Of a stretch of 64,000 nt of DNA, positions 14,241 to 23,077 are shown in pieces. Source of the DNA: Prolixibacteraceae bacterium (lineage in GTDB: Bacteria > Bacteroidota > Bacteroidia > Bacteroidales > Prolixibacteraceae); contig JALNYZ010000003.1 in NCBI GenBank assembly GCA_023229575.1, positions 1-64,000 on the forward strand. Direction: 5' to 3'. The stretch's first letter is position 1, and each line of letters starts with the position of its first letter. The position numbers and the translations under genes were made by a program. The notes below the pieces were generated by a model that saw only the letters and a program-made list of their open reading frames with translations, did no database searches and was not told the DNA's origin.

Positions 14241-17200
14241 ATGAGCAAGAAATTCAGGGAATATAAGGAGTTTAATCTTTCGCAAATCAACAAGGATATC
14301 TTGAAGTTTTGGGAGGAGGACGATACTTTTCACAAGTCGATCACCACCAGGGCCGAAGGGAAACCTTTTATCTTTTACGAAGGGCCTCCTTCGGCCAACG
14401 GCCAGCCCGGTATTCACCATGTGGTTTCACGTACGATCAAGGATATTTTCTGTCGTTACAAAACCCAGCAAGGTTATCTGGTTAAGCGCAAAGCGGGCTG
14501 GGATACCCATGGACTGCCCGTTGAACTGAGTGTCGAGAAATCGCTCGGAATTACGAAAGAGGATATCGGCAAACATATATCTGTTGCAGATTACAACGCC
14601 GGATGTCGCCGGGAAGTGATGAAATACACAGACATTTGGGAGGATCTTACCCAAAAAATGGGGTACTGGGTCAACATGGACGATCCTTACATCACCTACG
14701 ACAACCGTTATATCGAGACCTTGTGGTGGCTCCTGAAATCTTTCTACAACAAGAACCTGCTTTACAAGGGATATACCATCCAGCCTTACTCACCCGCCGC
14801 CGGAACCGGTCTAAGTTCGCACGAGCTGAACCAGCCCGGTTGCTACCGCGATGTGAAAGACACCACCTGTATCGCTCAGTTCAAGGTGGTCCGCGATACG
14901 AAATCCGCTCCCTTGTTCGATCAGGTTTCGACCGATCTGTACATTCTGGCCTGGACGACTACTCCCTGGACGCTGCCTTCCAACACGGCCCTGGCAGTTG
15001 GTCCGACCATCAAATATGTCAAAGTCCAAACATTCAATCCATATACCGCTCAGCCAATCACCGTTGTATTGGCCAAGAACCTTTTCCGTCACTATTTTCC
15101 TGAAAAGAATGAGGCGCTAACACTGGATAGTTTTAACGGGGAGGGGAAAAATATTCCTTACCTGCTGCTGGGGGAATTCTCCGGAAGTCAACTTGTCGGG
15201 GTCAATTACGAACAGCTATTCCCATGGGTGAAACCAATGGGAGATGCCTTTCGCGTCATCCCGGGCGACTTTGTTACAACCGAAGATGGTACAGGAATCG
15301 TACACATCGCGCCAACCTTTGGTTCGGACGATGACCGGGTGGCCAAACAAACCGGCATCGTTCCGTTGTTGCTGATCGACAACGAAGGAAAGCGTCAGCC
15401 GATGGTCGACCGTCAGGGCCGTTTCTTCCGAATGAAAGATCTGGATGCCGGTTTCGTGAAAACCAACATCGACAGCGAACGCTATTCGGCTTTTGCAGGT
15501 CGGTTTGTCAAGAACAGTTACGATGATTCACTTACCGAACAAGATGCCACGCTCGATATCGACCTCTCCGTTCAGTTGAAGAAGGAGGGGAAAGCCTTCA
15601 GGGTAGAAAAATATGAACACAGCTATCCGCATTGCTGGAGAACAGACAAACCTGTTCTCTACTATCCGCTGGATTCGTGGTTTATCCGCTCAACGGCTGT
15701 CAGGGATGAGATGATCGGGCTCAACAAGATGATCAACTGGAAACCCCAGTCAACAGGCACTGGTCGTTTTGGCAACTGGTTGGAAAACCTGGTCGACTGG
15801 AACCTTTCCCGCTCAAGATATTGGGGAACTCCCCTGCCCATCTGGCGTACGGAAGACGGAACGGAAGAGCTCTGCATTGGCTCGGTTGAAGAGCTTATCT
15901 CGGAGATCGAAAAATCCGTTGCCGCTGGCTTTATGCCGGCCAATCCTTACCAGGATTTCGTGGTTGGCGACAATTCAAAAGAAAATTACGAAAAGATAGA
16001 CCTGCACCGTCCATTCGTGGATGACATTGTGCTGGTATCCCCGAAAGGGGTAAAAATGGTCCGCGAACTCGACCTGATTGACGTCTGGTTTGATTCGGGT
16101 TCCATGCCGTTTGCCCAGGTTCACTATCCATTCGAGCACAAAGAGGAGTTTGATACCCTCTTTCCGGCCGACTTTATCGCCGAAGGTGTAGACCAGACCC
16201 GCGGATGGTTTTTTACCCTTCACGCCATTGGCACCATGGCCAAGGGTTCTGTCGCTTTCAAAAATATTATTTCCAATGGGCTCGTTCTGGATGCTGCCGG
16301 TAACAAAATGTCTAAGCGGCTGGGCAATGCGGTCGATCCTTTCACCACCATCGAAAAGTATGGTTCCGATCCCGTTCGCTGGTACATGATCACCAATTCA
16401 CAACCATGGGACAATTTAAAATTTGATCTGGCCGGAGTGGATGAAGTGCGCCGCAAATTCTTTGGGACACTCTACAATACTTATAGCTTCTTTGCTTTGT
16501 ATGCCAATGTGGATGGCTTTGCCTACCGGGAAGCTGAACTCCAAAATTCGGAGCGGCCGGAGCTGGATCGCTGGATATTATCGTTATTGAATACCCTCGT
16601 CAAAGATGTGACCGAAGCATACGAAACATACGAACCGACCAAAGCAGGAAGGGCCATTTCGGAATTTGTTTCCGAAAATCTTTCCAACTGGTATGTCCGG
16701 TTAAGCCGCAAAAGGTTCTGGGGCGGCGAATACGACAAGGACAAAATTTCTGCCTACCAGACTTTGTACACGGCGCTCCAGACTGTTGCCAAGTTGGCCG
16801 CACCCATTGCCCCTTTTTACAGCGATCAGCTTTTCCGCGATCTGAACAAAGTAGCGCACCGCGAACAGGATCTATCAGTCCATCTCACCAGATTTCCGGT
16901 TGCCGACGAGAGCATGGTCGACCAGTCGCTCGAAGAACGGATGGAGTTAGCCCAAAAAGCATCCAGCATGGTACTCGGACTTCGCCGGAAGGAGAAGTTG
17001 AAAGTTCGACAGCCATTGGCAAGGATCATCGTGCCTGTTTTGAACGAAAATTTCCGCAAGCAGTTCGAGGCTATAGAGAGCATTTTGCTGACGGAGGTGA
17101 ATGTGAAACAGGTGGAGTATCTGACCGACTCATCGGGTATCATCAAGAAGAAGATCAAACCCAATTTCAAGACACTTGGGCCAAAATACAGCAAACTGAT

Positions 17201-17675
17201 GAAACAGATTGCCGCCATGGTAGCCGCCATGGATCAGGGACAGATAGCCGCTTTCGAGCGGGATGGTTCCTTTGAAACAGTCATCGAGGGAGAAGTTGTC
17301 AGGCTGGTTCCGGAGGATGTTGAGATACTGACAGAGGATATTCCGGGATGGCAGGTAGCCAGCGAAGGCAATCTGACGGTGGCGCTCGACATTCATGTTA
17401 CGCCTGAGTTGAGGTTGGAAGGAATTGCCCGCGAATTGATCAACAGAATTCAGAATTTAAGGAAAGAGAGCGGTTTCGAGGTAACAGATAAAATAGAGCT
17501 CACGGTAGGCAACCATCCCGAGCTAGCCGATGCATTGGAGAAATTCGGGGATTACATCTGTGCACAAACTTTAGCGCTGAAACTTCACCTTGTGGATGTC
17601 TCGGAGGTAGCTACAGATCAACTCGTTGAAATAGAACCCGGATTAGAAACTGTACTTACTGTCCGAAAAATTTGA
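14241..17675 (+). CDS. ileS: Isoleucine--tRNA ligase
   Basis: Charges tRNA-Ile with isoleucine and edits valine. 1144 residues, the long form common in Bacteroidota. The class I signature is present: PPSANGQPGIHH with the HIGH-equivalent GIHH at residues 57-60, and KMSKR at 689-693. The editing (CP1) domain includes WTTTPWTLPSN; the anticodon-binding part follows about residue 730. No C-terminal zinc site is obvious. The start at 14241 gives the typical KFREYKEFNLSQINKDIL opening; a frame from 14142 includes the minisatellite and the promoter. First gene of the ileS-dksA-like-lspA run. Confidence 0.97.
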   Translation: MSKKFREYKEFNLSQINKDILKFWEEDDTFHKSITTRAEGKPFIFYEGPPSANGQPGIHHVVSRTIKDIFCRYKTQQGYLVKRKAGWDTHGLPVELSVEKSLGITKEDIGKHISVADYNAGCRREVMKYTDIWEDLTQKMGYWVNMDDPYITYDNRYIETLWWLLKSFYNKNLLYKGYTIQPYSPAAGTGLSSHELNQPGCYRDVKDTTCIAQFKVVRDTKSAPLFDQVSTDLYILAWTTTPWTLPSNTALAVGPTIKYVKVQTFNPYTAQPITVVLAKNLFRHYFPEKNEALTLDSFNGEGKNIPYLLLGEFSGSQLVGVNYEQLFPWVKPMGDAFRVIPGDFVTTEDGTGIVHIAPTFGSDDDRVAKQTGIVPLLLIDNEGKRQPMVDRQGRFFRMKDLDAGFVKTNIDSERYSAFAGRFVKNSYDDSLTEQDATLDIDLSVQLKKEGKAFRVEKYEHSYPHCWRTDKPVLYYPLDSWFIRSTAVRDEMIGLNKMINWKPQSTGTGRFGNWLENLVDWNLSRSRYWGTPLPIWRTEDGTEELCIGSVEELISEIEKSVAAGFMPANPYQDFVVGDNSKENYEKIDLHRPFVDDIVLVSPKGVKMVRELDLIDVWFDSGSMPFAQVHYPFEHKEEFDTLFPADFIAEGVDQTRGWFFTLHAIGTMAKGSVAFKNIISNGLVLDAAGNKMSKRLGNAVDPFTTIEKYGSDPVRWYMITNSQPWDNLKFDLAGVDEVRRKFFGTLYNTYSFFALYANVDGFAYREAELQNSERPELDRWILSLLNTLVKDVTEAYETYEPTKAGRAISEFVSENLSNWYVRLSRKRFWGGEYDKDKISAYQTLYTALQTVAKLAAPIAPFYSDQLFRDLNKVAHREQDLSVHLTRFPVADESMVDQSLEERMELAQKASSMVLGLRRKEKLKVRQPLARIIVPVLNENFRKQFEAIESILLTEVNVKQVEYLTDSSGIIKKKIKPNFKTLGPKYSKLMKQIAAMVAAMDQGQIAAFERDGSFETVIEGEVVRLVPEDVEILTEDIPGWQVASEGNLTVALDIHVTPELRLEGIARELINRIQNLRKESGFEVTDKIELTVGNHPELADALEKFGDYICAQTLALKLHLVDVSEVATDQLVEIEPGLETVLTVRKI

Positions 17676-17738
17676 GAGATTAACCGATCCTGTTGATAAA
17701 TATTTATATCAGCAGGTATAAATAGCCCCGATTTAGAT

Positions 17739-17746
17739 TATATTTA
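17739..17746 (+). promoter_or_regulatory. Possible -7 box TATATTTA for the DksA-like gene
   Basis: One mismatch to TAnnTTTG, 16 bp before the ATG at 17763. The gene may also be read from the ileS promoter. Confidence 0.35.
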
Positions 17747-17762
17747 CAAAAAGCGCAACATT

Positions 17763-18140
17763 ATGGCAGAGAAAACAAGATATTCAGACGAGGAACTCCA
17801 GGAGTTCAAGTCCTTGATTCTGGGCAAACTGGAAAAGGCACGTCAGGATTATGAACTATACAAAAACGCGATTACACAAGGTGACGGCAACGATACCCAG
17901 GATACATCCCCAACTTTTAAGGTATTGGAAGAAGGTGCAGCTACATTATCCAAAGAGGAGGCAGGCAAACTGGCCCAGCGTCAGCAGAAATTTATTCAGC
18001 ACCTCGAAGCGGCCCTGATCAGGATTGAGAACAAAACCTATGGTATCTGCCGCGAAACAGGAGCTTTGATCTCCAAAGAGAGGCTGCGTGCGGTCCCTCA
18101 CGCCACTTTATCCATTGACGCTAAAAATTCCCAGCGCTGA
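17763..18140 (+). CDS. DksA/TraR-family transcription regulator, zinc-less
   Basis: 125 residues: a coiled-coil N-terminal part (about 5-90) and a C-terminal DksA/TraR motif, YGICRETGALISKERLRAVP. In the canonical protein this motif has four zinc-binding cysteines (CxxC...CxxC); here only the first remains, the others being Thr, Ser and Ala (CRET, SIDA). Such zinc-free versions are usual in Bacteroidota. It is expected to bind RNA polymerase through the secondary channel and modulate initiation. It lies between ileS and lspA, the common order in this phylum. Confidence 0.88.
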   Translation: MAEKTRYSDEELQEFKSLILGKLEKARQDYELYKNAITQGDGNDTQDTSPTFKVLEEGAATLSKEEAGKLAQRQQKFIQHLEAALIRIENKTYGICRETGALISKERLRAVPHATLSIDAKNSQR

Positions 18141-18221
18141 TCTTTTTATTCAGGGCAAAAGAGTCAACCGATCTACCCATTGAAGACCGATAGAGCTTTC
18201 TCTGCACTTTTTACATTGCCC

Positions 18222-18890
18222 ATGAGCAATAGGAAAAAATCAATACTTCTTATCCTTTTGATTTTACTTGTTGACCAGACCTTAAAAATCTGGATCAAAA
18301 CCCATTTGGCGCCGGGAGGTGAGATTGTCATTTTCAAAAACTGGTTTATTCTTCACTTCATCGAGAACAATGGAATGGCCTTTGGCATCGAATTTGGGAA
18401 TCACATCGGCAAATATTTCCTGAGCATTTTCCGCCTCCTCGCCATTGGTGCGCTAGGCTGGTACCTGCAAAAACTGCTGAAAGCTAAGGCTTCCTTCGGA
18501 TTGATTGCCTGTTTTTCCATGATCATGGCTGGCGCTATCGGCAACATGATCGATGGCGCGTTCTATGGAATGATCTTCAATTACATCCCTGGTGAGGTGG
18601 CCACTCTTTTCCCGGCAGGTGGAGGTTACTCCTCTTTCCTGATGGGCAGGGTGGTCGACATGTTTTATTTTCCTCTAATTGAGACCACTTATCCCAGCTG
18701 GGTCCCTTTTCTGGGAGGTCAGGAGTTGATTTTCTTCCGGCATATCTTTAACGTAGCCGATTCCGCTGTTTCCATCGGGGTAATTTCCATATTCATTTTC
18801 CACCGGCATCATTTTGGTGACAGCAAAAAAGTGGTCAGTACTGAAGAGCTTAAGGTTGAGGAAGGCAATAAGCTAAATGTTGAGGGTTGA
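18222..18890 (+). CDS. lspA: Lipoprotein signal peptidase II (first copy)
   Basis: An aspartyl protease in the inner membrane that removes signal peptides from prolipoproteins. 222 residues from the ATG at 18222, with four hydrophobic segments. The family motifs are intact: VDQTLK (Asp18), ENNGMAFG, GAIGNMID with catalytic Asp111, and FNVADSAVSIG with catalytic Asp180. The insert between the two catalytic motifs (VVDMFYFPLIETTYPSW) is the longer Bacteroidota type. The upstream start at 18180 would add 14 non-signal residues and is rejected. A second copy follows at 19072. Confidence 0.96.
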   Translation: MSNRKKSILLILLILLVDQTLKIWIKTHLAPGGEIVIFKNWFILHFIENNGMAFGIEFGNHIGKYFLSIFRLLAIGALGWYLQKLLKAKASFGLIACFSMIMAGAIGNMIDGAFYGMIFNYIPGEVATLFPAGGGYSSFLMGRVVDMFYFPLIETTYPSWVPFLGGQELIFFRHIFNVADSAVSIGVISIFIFHRHHFGDSKKVVSTEELKVEEGNKLNVEG

Positions 18891-18904
18891 CTCCATTCCG
18901 CGTC

Positions 18905-18998
18905 GTGTCCTTCGTGAAACCCTTCGAGTCCTTCGTGGTTAAGTTTTTATTTTCACCACAAAGGTCACAAAGTATCACACAAAGGTTGCACAAAGGGA
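18905..18998. repeat. Long imperfect hairpin element (copy 2)
   Basis: Starts GTGTCCTTCGTGAAACCCTT and aligns over about 94 bp with the element at 2401-2494, including the central CCTTCGTGGTT / CACCACAAAGG stem. It fills the spacer between the two lspA copies. Confidence 0.75.
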
Positions 18999-19071
18999 GA
19001 TCGGATGAATGGTATTGTCTTATAAATACTTATTTTCGCGGCGGATTCCGAATGCTTTTTGAAACAATAAT

Positions 19072-19785
19072 ATGAGCACCAAAACAAAATCGATACTGAT
19101 CATTCTATTGATCCTGCTGGTTGATCAAATTCTTAAGATATACATCAAAACCCACTTCATGCTGGGTGAAGAGGTTGTTGTGGCGAAGAATTGGTTTATC
19201 CTTCATTTTGTCGAGAACAACGGCATGGCATTCGGCTTTGAGTTTGGCAACAACATTGGTAAATATTTCCTCACGATTTTCAGGATGGCTGCCATTGGCG
19301 CACTTAGCTGGTACCTTTCCAAATTGTGGAAAAAGGAGGTGCCGTTCGGTTTGGTAGTCTGTTTTTCGCTCATCCTGGCCGGAGCAGCGGGTAACCTGAT
19401 CGACAGTGCATTTTATGGATTGATTTTTAATGAGAGCCATGGCGTGGTAGCCACCCTCTTCCCGGCAGGTGGCGGTTATACCTCTTTTTTATTGGGGAAA
19501 GTGGTGGATATGTTCTATTTTCCATTGATCGAAGGCCATTTCCCAGGCTGGTTCCCTATCTGGGGAAGTCAGGAATTCATCTTTTTCAGACCCGTATTCA
19601 ACATTGCTGACTCCTCCATCTCGGTAGGTATTGTGGCCATTTTCATCTTCTACAGGCAGTATTTTGACGACAAGAAAGTGGAGGCGGTTACCCCGGCAGA
19701 AGCTCCTGCAGAAAACGCTGGAGCACCGACCCAGGAGGTCGCTGATGAGACCACTGAAACTGAAGAAAGACCTTTTAAACTTTGA
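19072..19785 (+). CDS. lspA: Lipoprotein signal peptidase II (second copy)
   Basis: 237 residues, a tandem paralogue of the preceding gene: long runs are identical or conservative (VDQILKIYIKTHFMLGEEVV, ENNGMAFGFEFGNNIGKYF). Catalytic Asp111 (GAAGNLID) and Asp180 (FNIADSSISVG) sit at the same positions as in copy 1, so both should be active. The C-terminal tail after residue 205 is a low-complexity Ala/Pro/Glu extension not shared with the first copy. A specialised substrate range is possible. Confidence 0.95.
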   Translation: MSTKTKSILIILLILLVDQILKIYIKTHFMLGEEVVVAKNWFILHFVENNGMAFGFEFGNNIGKYFLTIFRMAAIGALSWYLSKLWKKEVPFGLVVCFSLILAGAAGNLIDSAFYGLIFNESHGVVATLFPAGGGYTSFLLGKVVDMFYFPLIEGHFPGWFPIWGSQEFIFFRPVFNIADSSISVGIVAIFIFYRQYFDDKKVEAVTPAEAPAENAGAPTQEVADETTETEERPFKL

Positions 19786-19787
19786 TA

Positions 19788-19816
19788 TAATTGTTATTGT
19801 CATTAGATAACAATTA
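19788..19816 (+). terminator. AT-rich hairpin after the second lspA
   Basis: TAATTGTTAT and ATAACAATTA form a perfect 10-bp stem with a 9-nt loop, starting two bases after the stop. No U tract follows, so termination is uncertain. The remaining spacer to 19973 shows nothing recognisable. Confidence 0.4.
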
Positions 19817-19973
19817 CTTATAACATTGCTCTCCACCGAAACTTCTGATTAATTGCGCATTTGCTTATTTCTAGCTGACTGTTCGAGCACAGTCTCAATG
19901 TTGAAGATCAATCTTGCTACATGTGAATGAATGGCAAATCAATAATCTGATAATAGAAGTCAGGGATTATTCA

Positions 19974-20981
19974 TCAAACCTCATAATTTTGACAAGCACT
20001 CTTAAGCTTGTGGAATATTTCGTTCCTAATGGGTTCTGGACTTAATATTGTTACAGATTCACCAAACCCTAAGAGAGTTGAATAAAACTCATAATTTGGA
20101 ATTAACATAAGGACTATTTTAAGCCCTATCTCGTTTTCTTCTATAATTTTTTGCGAGTTATGTATTGGTTTAGTTTTGATGTAGGGTGCTTGAGCAGGTG
20201 CTATCAATGCTACTATCTCTACTGGCTCCATTCCAGGCTGAAGGGTTACTCCAATTATATCTTGAAAATGTAATGCATGAGAGTTATTTAAACTATCATC
20301 AAATGAAATATTGTATTCATTCTCAATTGAATGAATACGATCCAGGCTATAAGTTCCAACATTTTTAAATCTTTCGCTAAAAGCTAATAGATACCATCTG
20401 TGATTGTATTGTTTCAAAAAGTACGGATGCAAGATAAACTCTTTAGGTTCTGCAGAATGAAAAGATTGATACTCAATTCGAATAACTATTCTTTCTTTAA
20501 TGGATTGGTATATTGGCGCTAAGAATTCTGTCCCCATCACTTCACGATATTCTAATTCAATAATGGGTTCAGTTTCATTATTGGTTAAGATTTGACCAGT
20601 AACTTTATCCTTCACCAATGATAGTTGTGAATAAATGGGAAGCTGTTTGAATTGACTAAGCAATTCCACCGCATTATTTATACTTTCAATATCTATATCA
20701 GTTAGCGGGATACTGTCAATTGAGTAATCCTGATCTTCGTAAATATAACACCCATCCTTGACAACAATTGGTGCATCAAATCCTCTTGGAGGTAAACTTC
20801 TCATTAAATCAATATCATAATGGAATGTTCTTTTGCTTATCCCTTTGTCAATTCCAAAACTCTCAAAAAGCTGTTTGTCTATTGTATTTATTAGGTCAAT
20901 ACGAGTCCACTTACGAGCAGAGTTTTTCAAACAATTATTTATAACCCGATATCGAAAACTGGCAAGCTTATTTCTTGGCAT
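19974..20981 (-). CDS. capW: WYL-domain transcriptional regulator, CapW-like
   Basis: 335 residues from the ATG at 20981; a start at 21065 would prepend 28 residues and run over the operator candidate. The N-terminus is a winged helix-turn-helix (SFRYRVINNCLKN, then RTFHYDIDLMRSLPPRGFDA), followed by a WYL domain with HPYFLKQYNHRWYLLAFSER, and a C-terminal WCX-type part (TLQPGMEPVEIVALIAPAQAP). The divergent position directly before a CBASS operon is that of CapW, a repressor reported to control CBASS and respond to a signal of infection or DNA damage. The role is inferred from context. Confidence 0.88.
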   Translation of the reverse strand: MPRNKLASFRYRVINNCLKNSARKWTRIDLINTIDKQLFESFGIDKGISKRTFHYDIDLMRSLPPRGFDAPIVVKDGCYIYEDQDYSIDSIPLTDIDIESINNAVELLSQFKQLPIYSQLSLVKDKVTGQILTNNETEPIIELEYREVMGTEFLAPIYQSIKERIVIRIEYQSFHSAEPKEFILHPYFLKQYNHRWYLLAFSERFKNVGTYSLDRIHSIENEYNISFDDSLNNSHALHFQDIIGVTLQPGMEPVEIVALIAPAQAPYIKTKPIHNSQKIIEENEIGLKIVLMLIPNYEFYSTLLGFGESVTILSPEPIRNEIFHKLKSACQNYEV

Positions 20982-21019
20982 ATGATTTTTTTTTGCAAAA
21001 TATACAAAATAAAAATTAA

Positions 21020-21038
21020 AGTGCAAATACATTGCACT
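21020..21038. promoter_or_regulatory. Candidate CapW operator, perfect 7-5-7 inverted repeat
   Basis: AGTGCAA-ATACA-TTGCACT in the 100-bp spacer between the divergent regulator (start 20981) and the effector (start 21082). Perfect dyad symmetry and position fit the binding site of a dimeric WYL repressor controlling both directions. Confidence 0.65.
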
Positions 21039-21081
21039 CAGTTGATGGAATTTTGCTTCATTCATTGAAAACTAGGATCGT

Positions 21082-21897
21082 ATGGAAGAGCGTCATACCA
21101 GAATTTTAACTTTTTTTATAACCGCAACATTGATTATTGCTGCGCTAATTTCCAAAGGTAAATATTCCAATGGATCACTTTGGGGAGCGGCAATTGGCTC
21201 GGCAATAAGCCTCATTTCAACAACGGGAGGATGGGTATTGAATCACAGGAAGCATCTTAGGACTATCGTTTCTGCAGCATTCATATGGAATCTAAGGATT
21301 TCATGCAGTTATCTCTATCGAATCAAAGTGGATGATCTTTATTTATTAATTAAAAGCAGGAAGCACGGGAAATATCAGCCAGTGGGGGGTAATTTTAAAC
21401 GGAATAAATTCTCGCATGATACATTGCTAAAGCTTGAAGTTAGAGATGATGATAAGTTCACCAATGGTCATCGTTCTGCTGATGACCTTCGACTTTACAT
21501 TCGTGGATATATACTCTCTCAGTTTTTAAAATGGTACAATTCTCCAGATAAGAAACGTGAAGTAAGCTATGACCGTGAATTCTATGAAGAATTAGTTGAA
21601 CCTGGTCATTTTTCTTCTGAGTTATTTAAGTATCCGGTTATTGATTTTATTAAACAAGTAATAACTCCAGTCCGATATTCCCAATTTCTCAAATGCAGTG
21701 AAGTGCACATATATGACATCATTGAATTAACACCCCTTGAAGAGCAACGCAAATTTCTAAACGACTTAAAGAACAAAGGAGATTCTGACGAATTCAAATG
21801 GGCAAGCAGTAGTACTATCCGAAATCAGGGATATCAGTCCACACACTTGGGCACACCTTATCACATTACAGATCATTCCATTGAAATATTATCTTAA
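21082..21897 (+). CDS. CBASS effector: two-transmembrane protein with NUDIX-like sensor domain (Cap16-like)
   Basis: 271 residues. Two hydrophobic segments lie at about residues 8-24 (ILTFFITATLIIAALIS) and 33-53 (LWGAAIGSAISLISTTGGWVL). The soluble part has a NUDIX fold pattern: YLYRIKVDDLYLLIKSR, then KYQPVGG (residues 97-103), then DREFYEELVEPG (164-175), which fits the REuxEExGu core of the Nudix box. SMODS-associated NUDIX domains are known as sensors in CBASS, and 2TM-NUDIX effectors disrupt the membrane on binding a cyclic nucleotide. The gene directly precedes the CD-NTase, 15 bp apart. Confidence 0.8.
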   Translation: MEERHTRILTFFITATLIIAALISKGKYSNGSLWGAAIGSAISLISTTGGWVLNHRKHLRTIVSAAFIWNLRISCSYLYRIKVDDLYLLIKSRKHGKYQPVGGNFKRNKFSHDTLLKLEVRDDDKFTNGHRSADDLRLYIRGYILSQFLKWYNSPDKKREVSYDREFYEELVEPGHFSSELFKYPVIDFIKQVITPVRYSQFLKCSEVHIYDIIELTPLEEQRKFLNDLKNKGDSDEFKWASSSTIRNQGYQSTHLGTPYHITDHSIEILS

Positions 21898-21912
21898 ATA
21901 AATAAAGAACTC

Positions 21913-23076
21913 ATGAAAAAATTGGTTACCGAAGACAAAAAAGCATTTTTGGATGATATATTGAAACGTATTACCGAAGCTTTACAGCTAAATGATACCA
22001 GAAGGAAACTGGTAGAAGAGCGTTATAAATCGGTGAGTACTTTTATTGAAGAATCTCCTGGTTTATTCTTTGATGCAAAGATTTATTCCCAAGGATCTTA
22101 TCGGTTGGGAACAACGGTGAAACCGAGACAGGGAGAAGAGTATGATCTGGATTTTGTTGTGCAGATTCATAAAAATTGGAAGGTATTGTCGTTTTCCGAA
22201 GTGTACAACTTGTTCAAAGATTTAATAGAATCTGATGATCGTTGGAAGGACTTGGTGATAGAGAAAACTAGGTGCATCAGGTTAAACTATGCGGATGAGT
22301 TTCACATGGATATTATTTCAACTTGCACTGAAAATATACATGGAGATATTAACAGGATAATGGTACCCGATAGAGCGGAGCATTGCTGGGGAATCAGTAA
22401 TCCTGAAGGATATGCTTTATGGTTTGAGAAAAAGTATATAGCTCAACGCAATATCTATTTGAGTGATTTTTACCCAGGAATGGAGCTTCGTGCAGCGCAG
22501 GATTTACCTAAAGATAATCCAAATTACTTAAAGCAACCTTTACAACATGCTGTCCAGTTGATAAAACGGTATCGGGATGTCTATTTTGAAAGGCAAATGG
22601 ATATGGCTCCTTCAAGTATAGTGCTAACGACATTAGTTGCAAAATTGTACGAAGGCGAAAACTCCATTTATGAGACCATTCAAAAAGTAGTTGAACGATT
22701 TAGAATGGCTGTTGAAACAGAAAAACTGTACTATCGACAATTTCATGTTTCTAATCCAGTTTTGCCAGATGAAATTTTCACCAAAGAGTGGAATAAGAAT
22801 CCAAAACTTTTCGAAGCGTTTGTTTTGTTTATGAAGTCCCTTTATGAGCTTTGGGAGAAACTTCATACTTCAAACGGGACAGATTTATTTAATCTTTTAA
22901 AGGACAATTTTGGAACTGGAGCATTTGATGCTGCTTATAAAGCACAAGGCCTATTTATGCAATCACTTAGAGATAGAGGCTATACTGGCATTATTAAAGG
23001 AACTGGTATGGCTGGGATAGGTATGGGGCATCAAATCCAGAAGGACAGGCCTAATCATTTTCATGGTGAAGAATAG
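21913..23076 (+). CDS. CD-NTase cyclic-oligonucleotide synthase (SMODS domain)
   Basis: 387 residues. The polymerase-beta-type nucleotidyltransferase core is complete: GSYRLGTTVKP (residues 61-71), catalytic Asp78 and Asp80 in YDLDFVV, and the third acidic residue Asp133 in FHMDIIS. On infection it should make a cyclic di- or trinucleotide that activates the NUDIX effector; the clade and product cannot be told from sequence by eye. The C-terminal part is helical, with a Gly-rich tail (GTGMAGIGMGH) ending in Glu-Glu. In type II CBASS the C-terminus is conjugated to targets. Translated just upstream of the E2-like gene. Confidence 0.92.
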   Translation: MKKLVTEDKKAFLDDILKRITEALQLNDTRRKLVEERYKSVSTFIEESPGLFFDAKIYSQGSYRLGTTVKPRQGEEYDLDFVVQIHKNWKVLSFSEVYNLFKDLIESDDRWKDLVIEKTRCIRLNYADEFHMDIISTCTENIHGDINRIMVPDRAEHCWGISNPEGYALWFEKKYIAQRNIYLSDFYPGMELRAAQDLPKDNPNYLKQPLQHAVQLIKRYRDVYFERQMDMAPSSIVLTTLVAKLYEGENSIYETIQKVVERFRMAVETEKLYYRQFHVSNPVLPDEIFTKEWNKNPKLFEAFVLFMKSLYELWEKLHTSNGTDLFNLLKDNFGTGAFDAAYKAQGLFMQSLRDRGYTGIIKGTGMAGIGMGHQIQKDRPNHFHGEE

Positions 23077-23077
23077 T

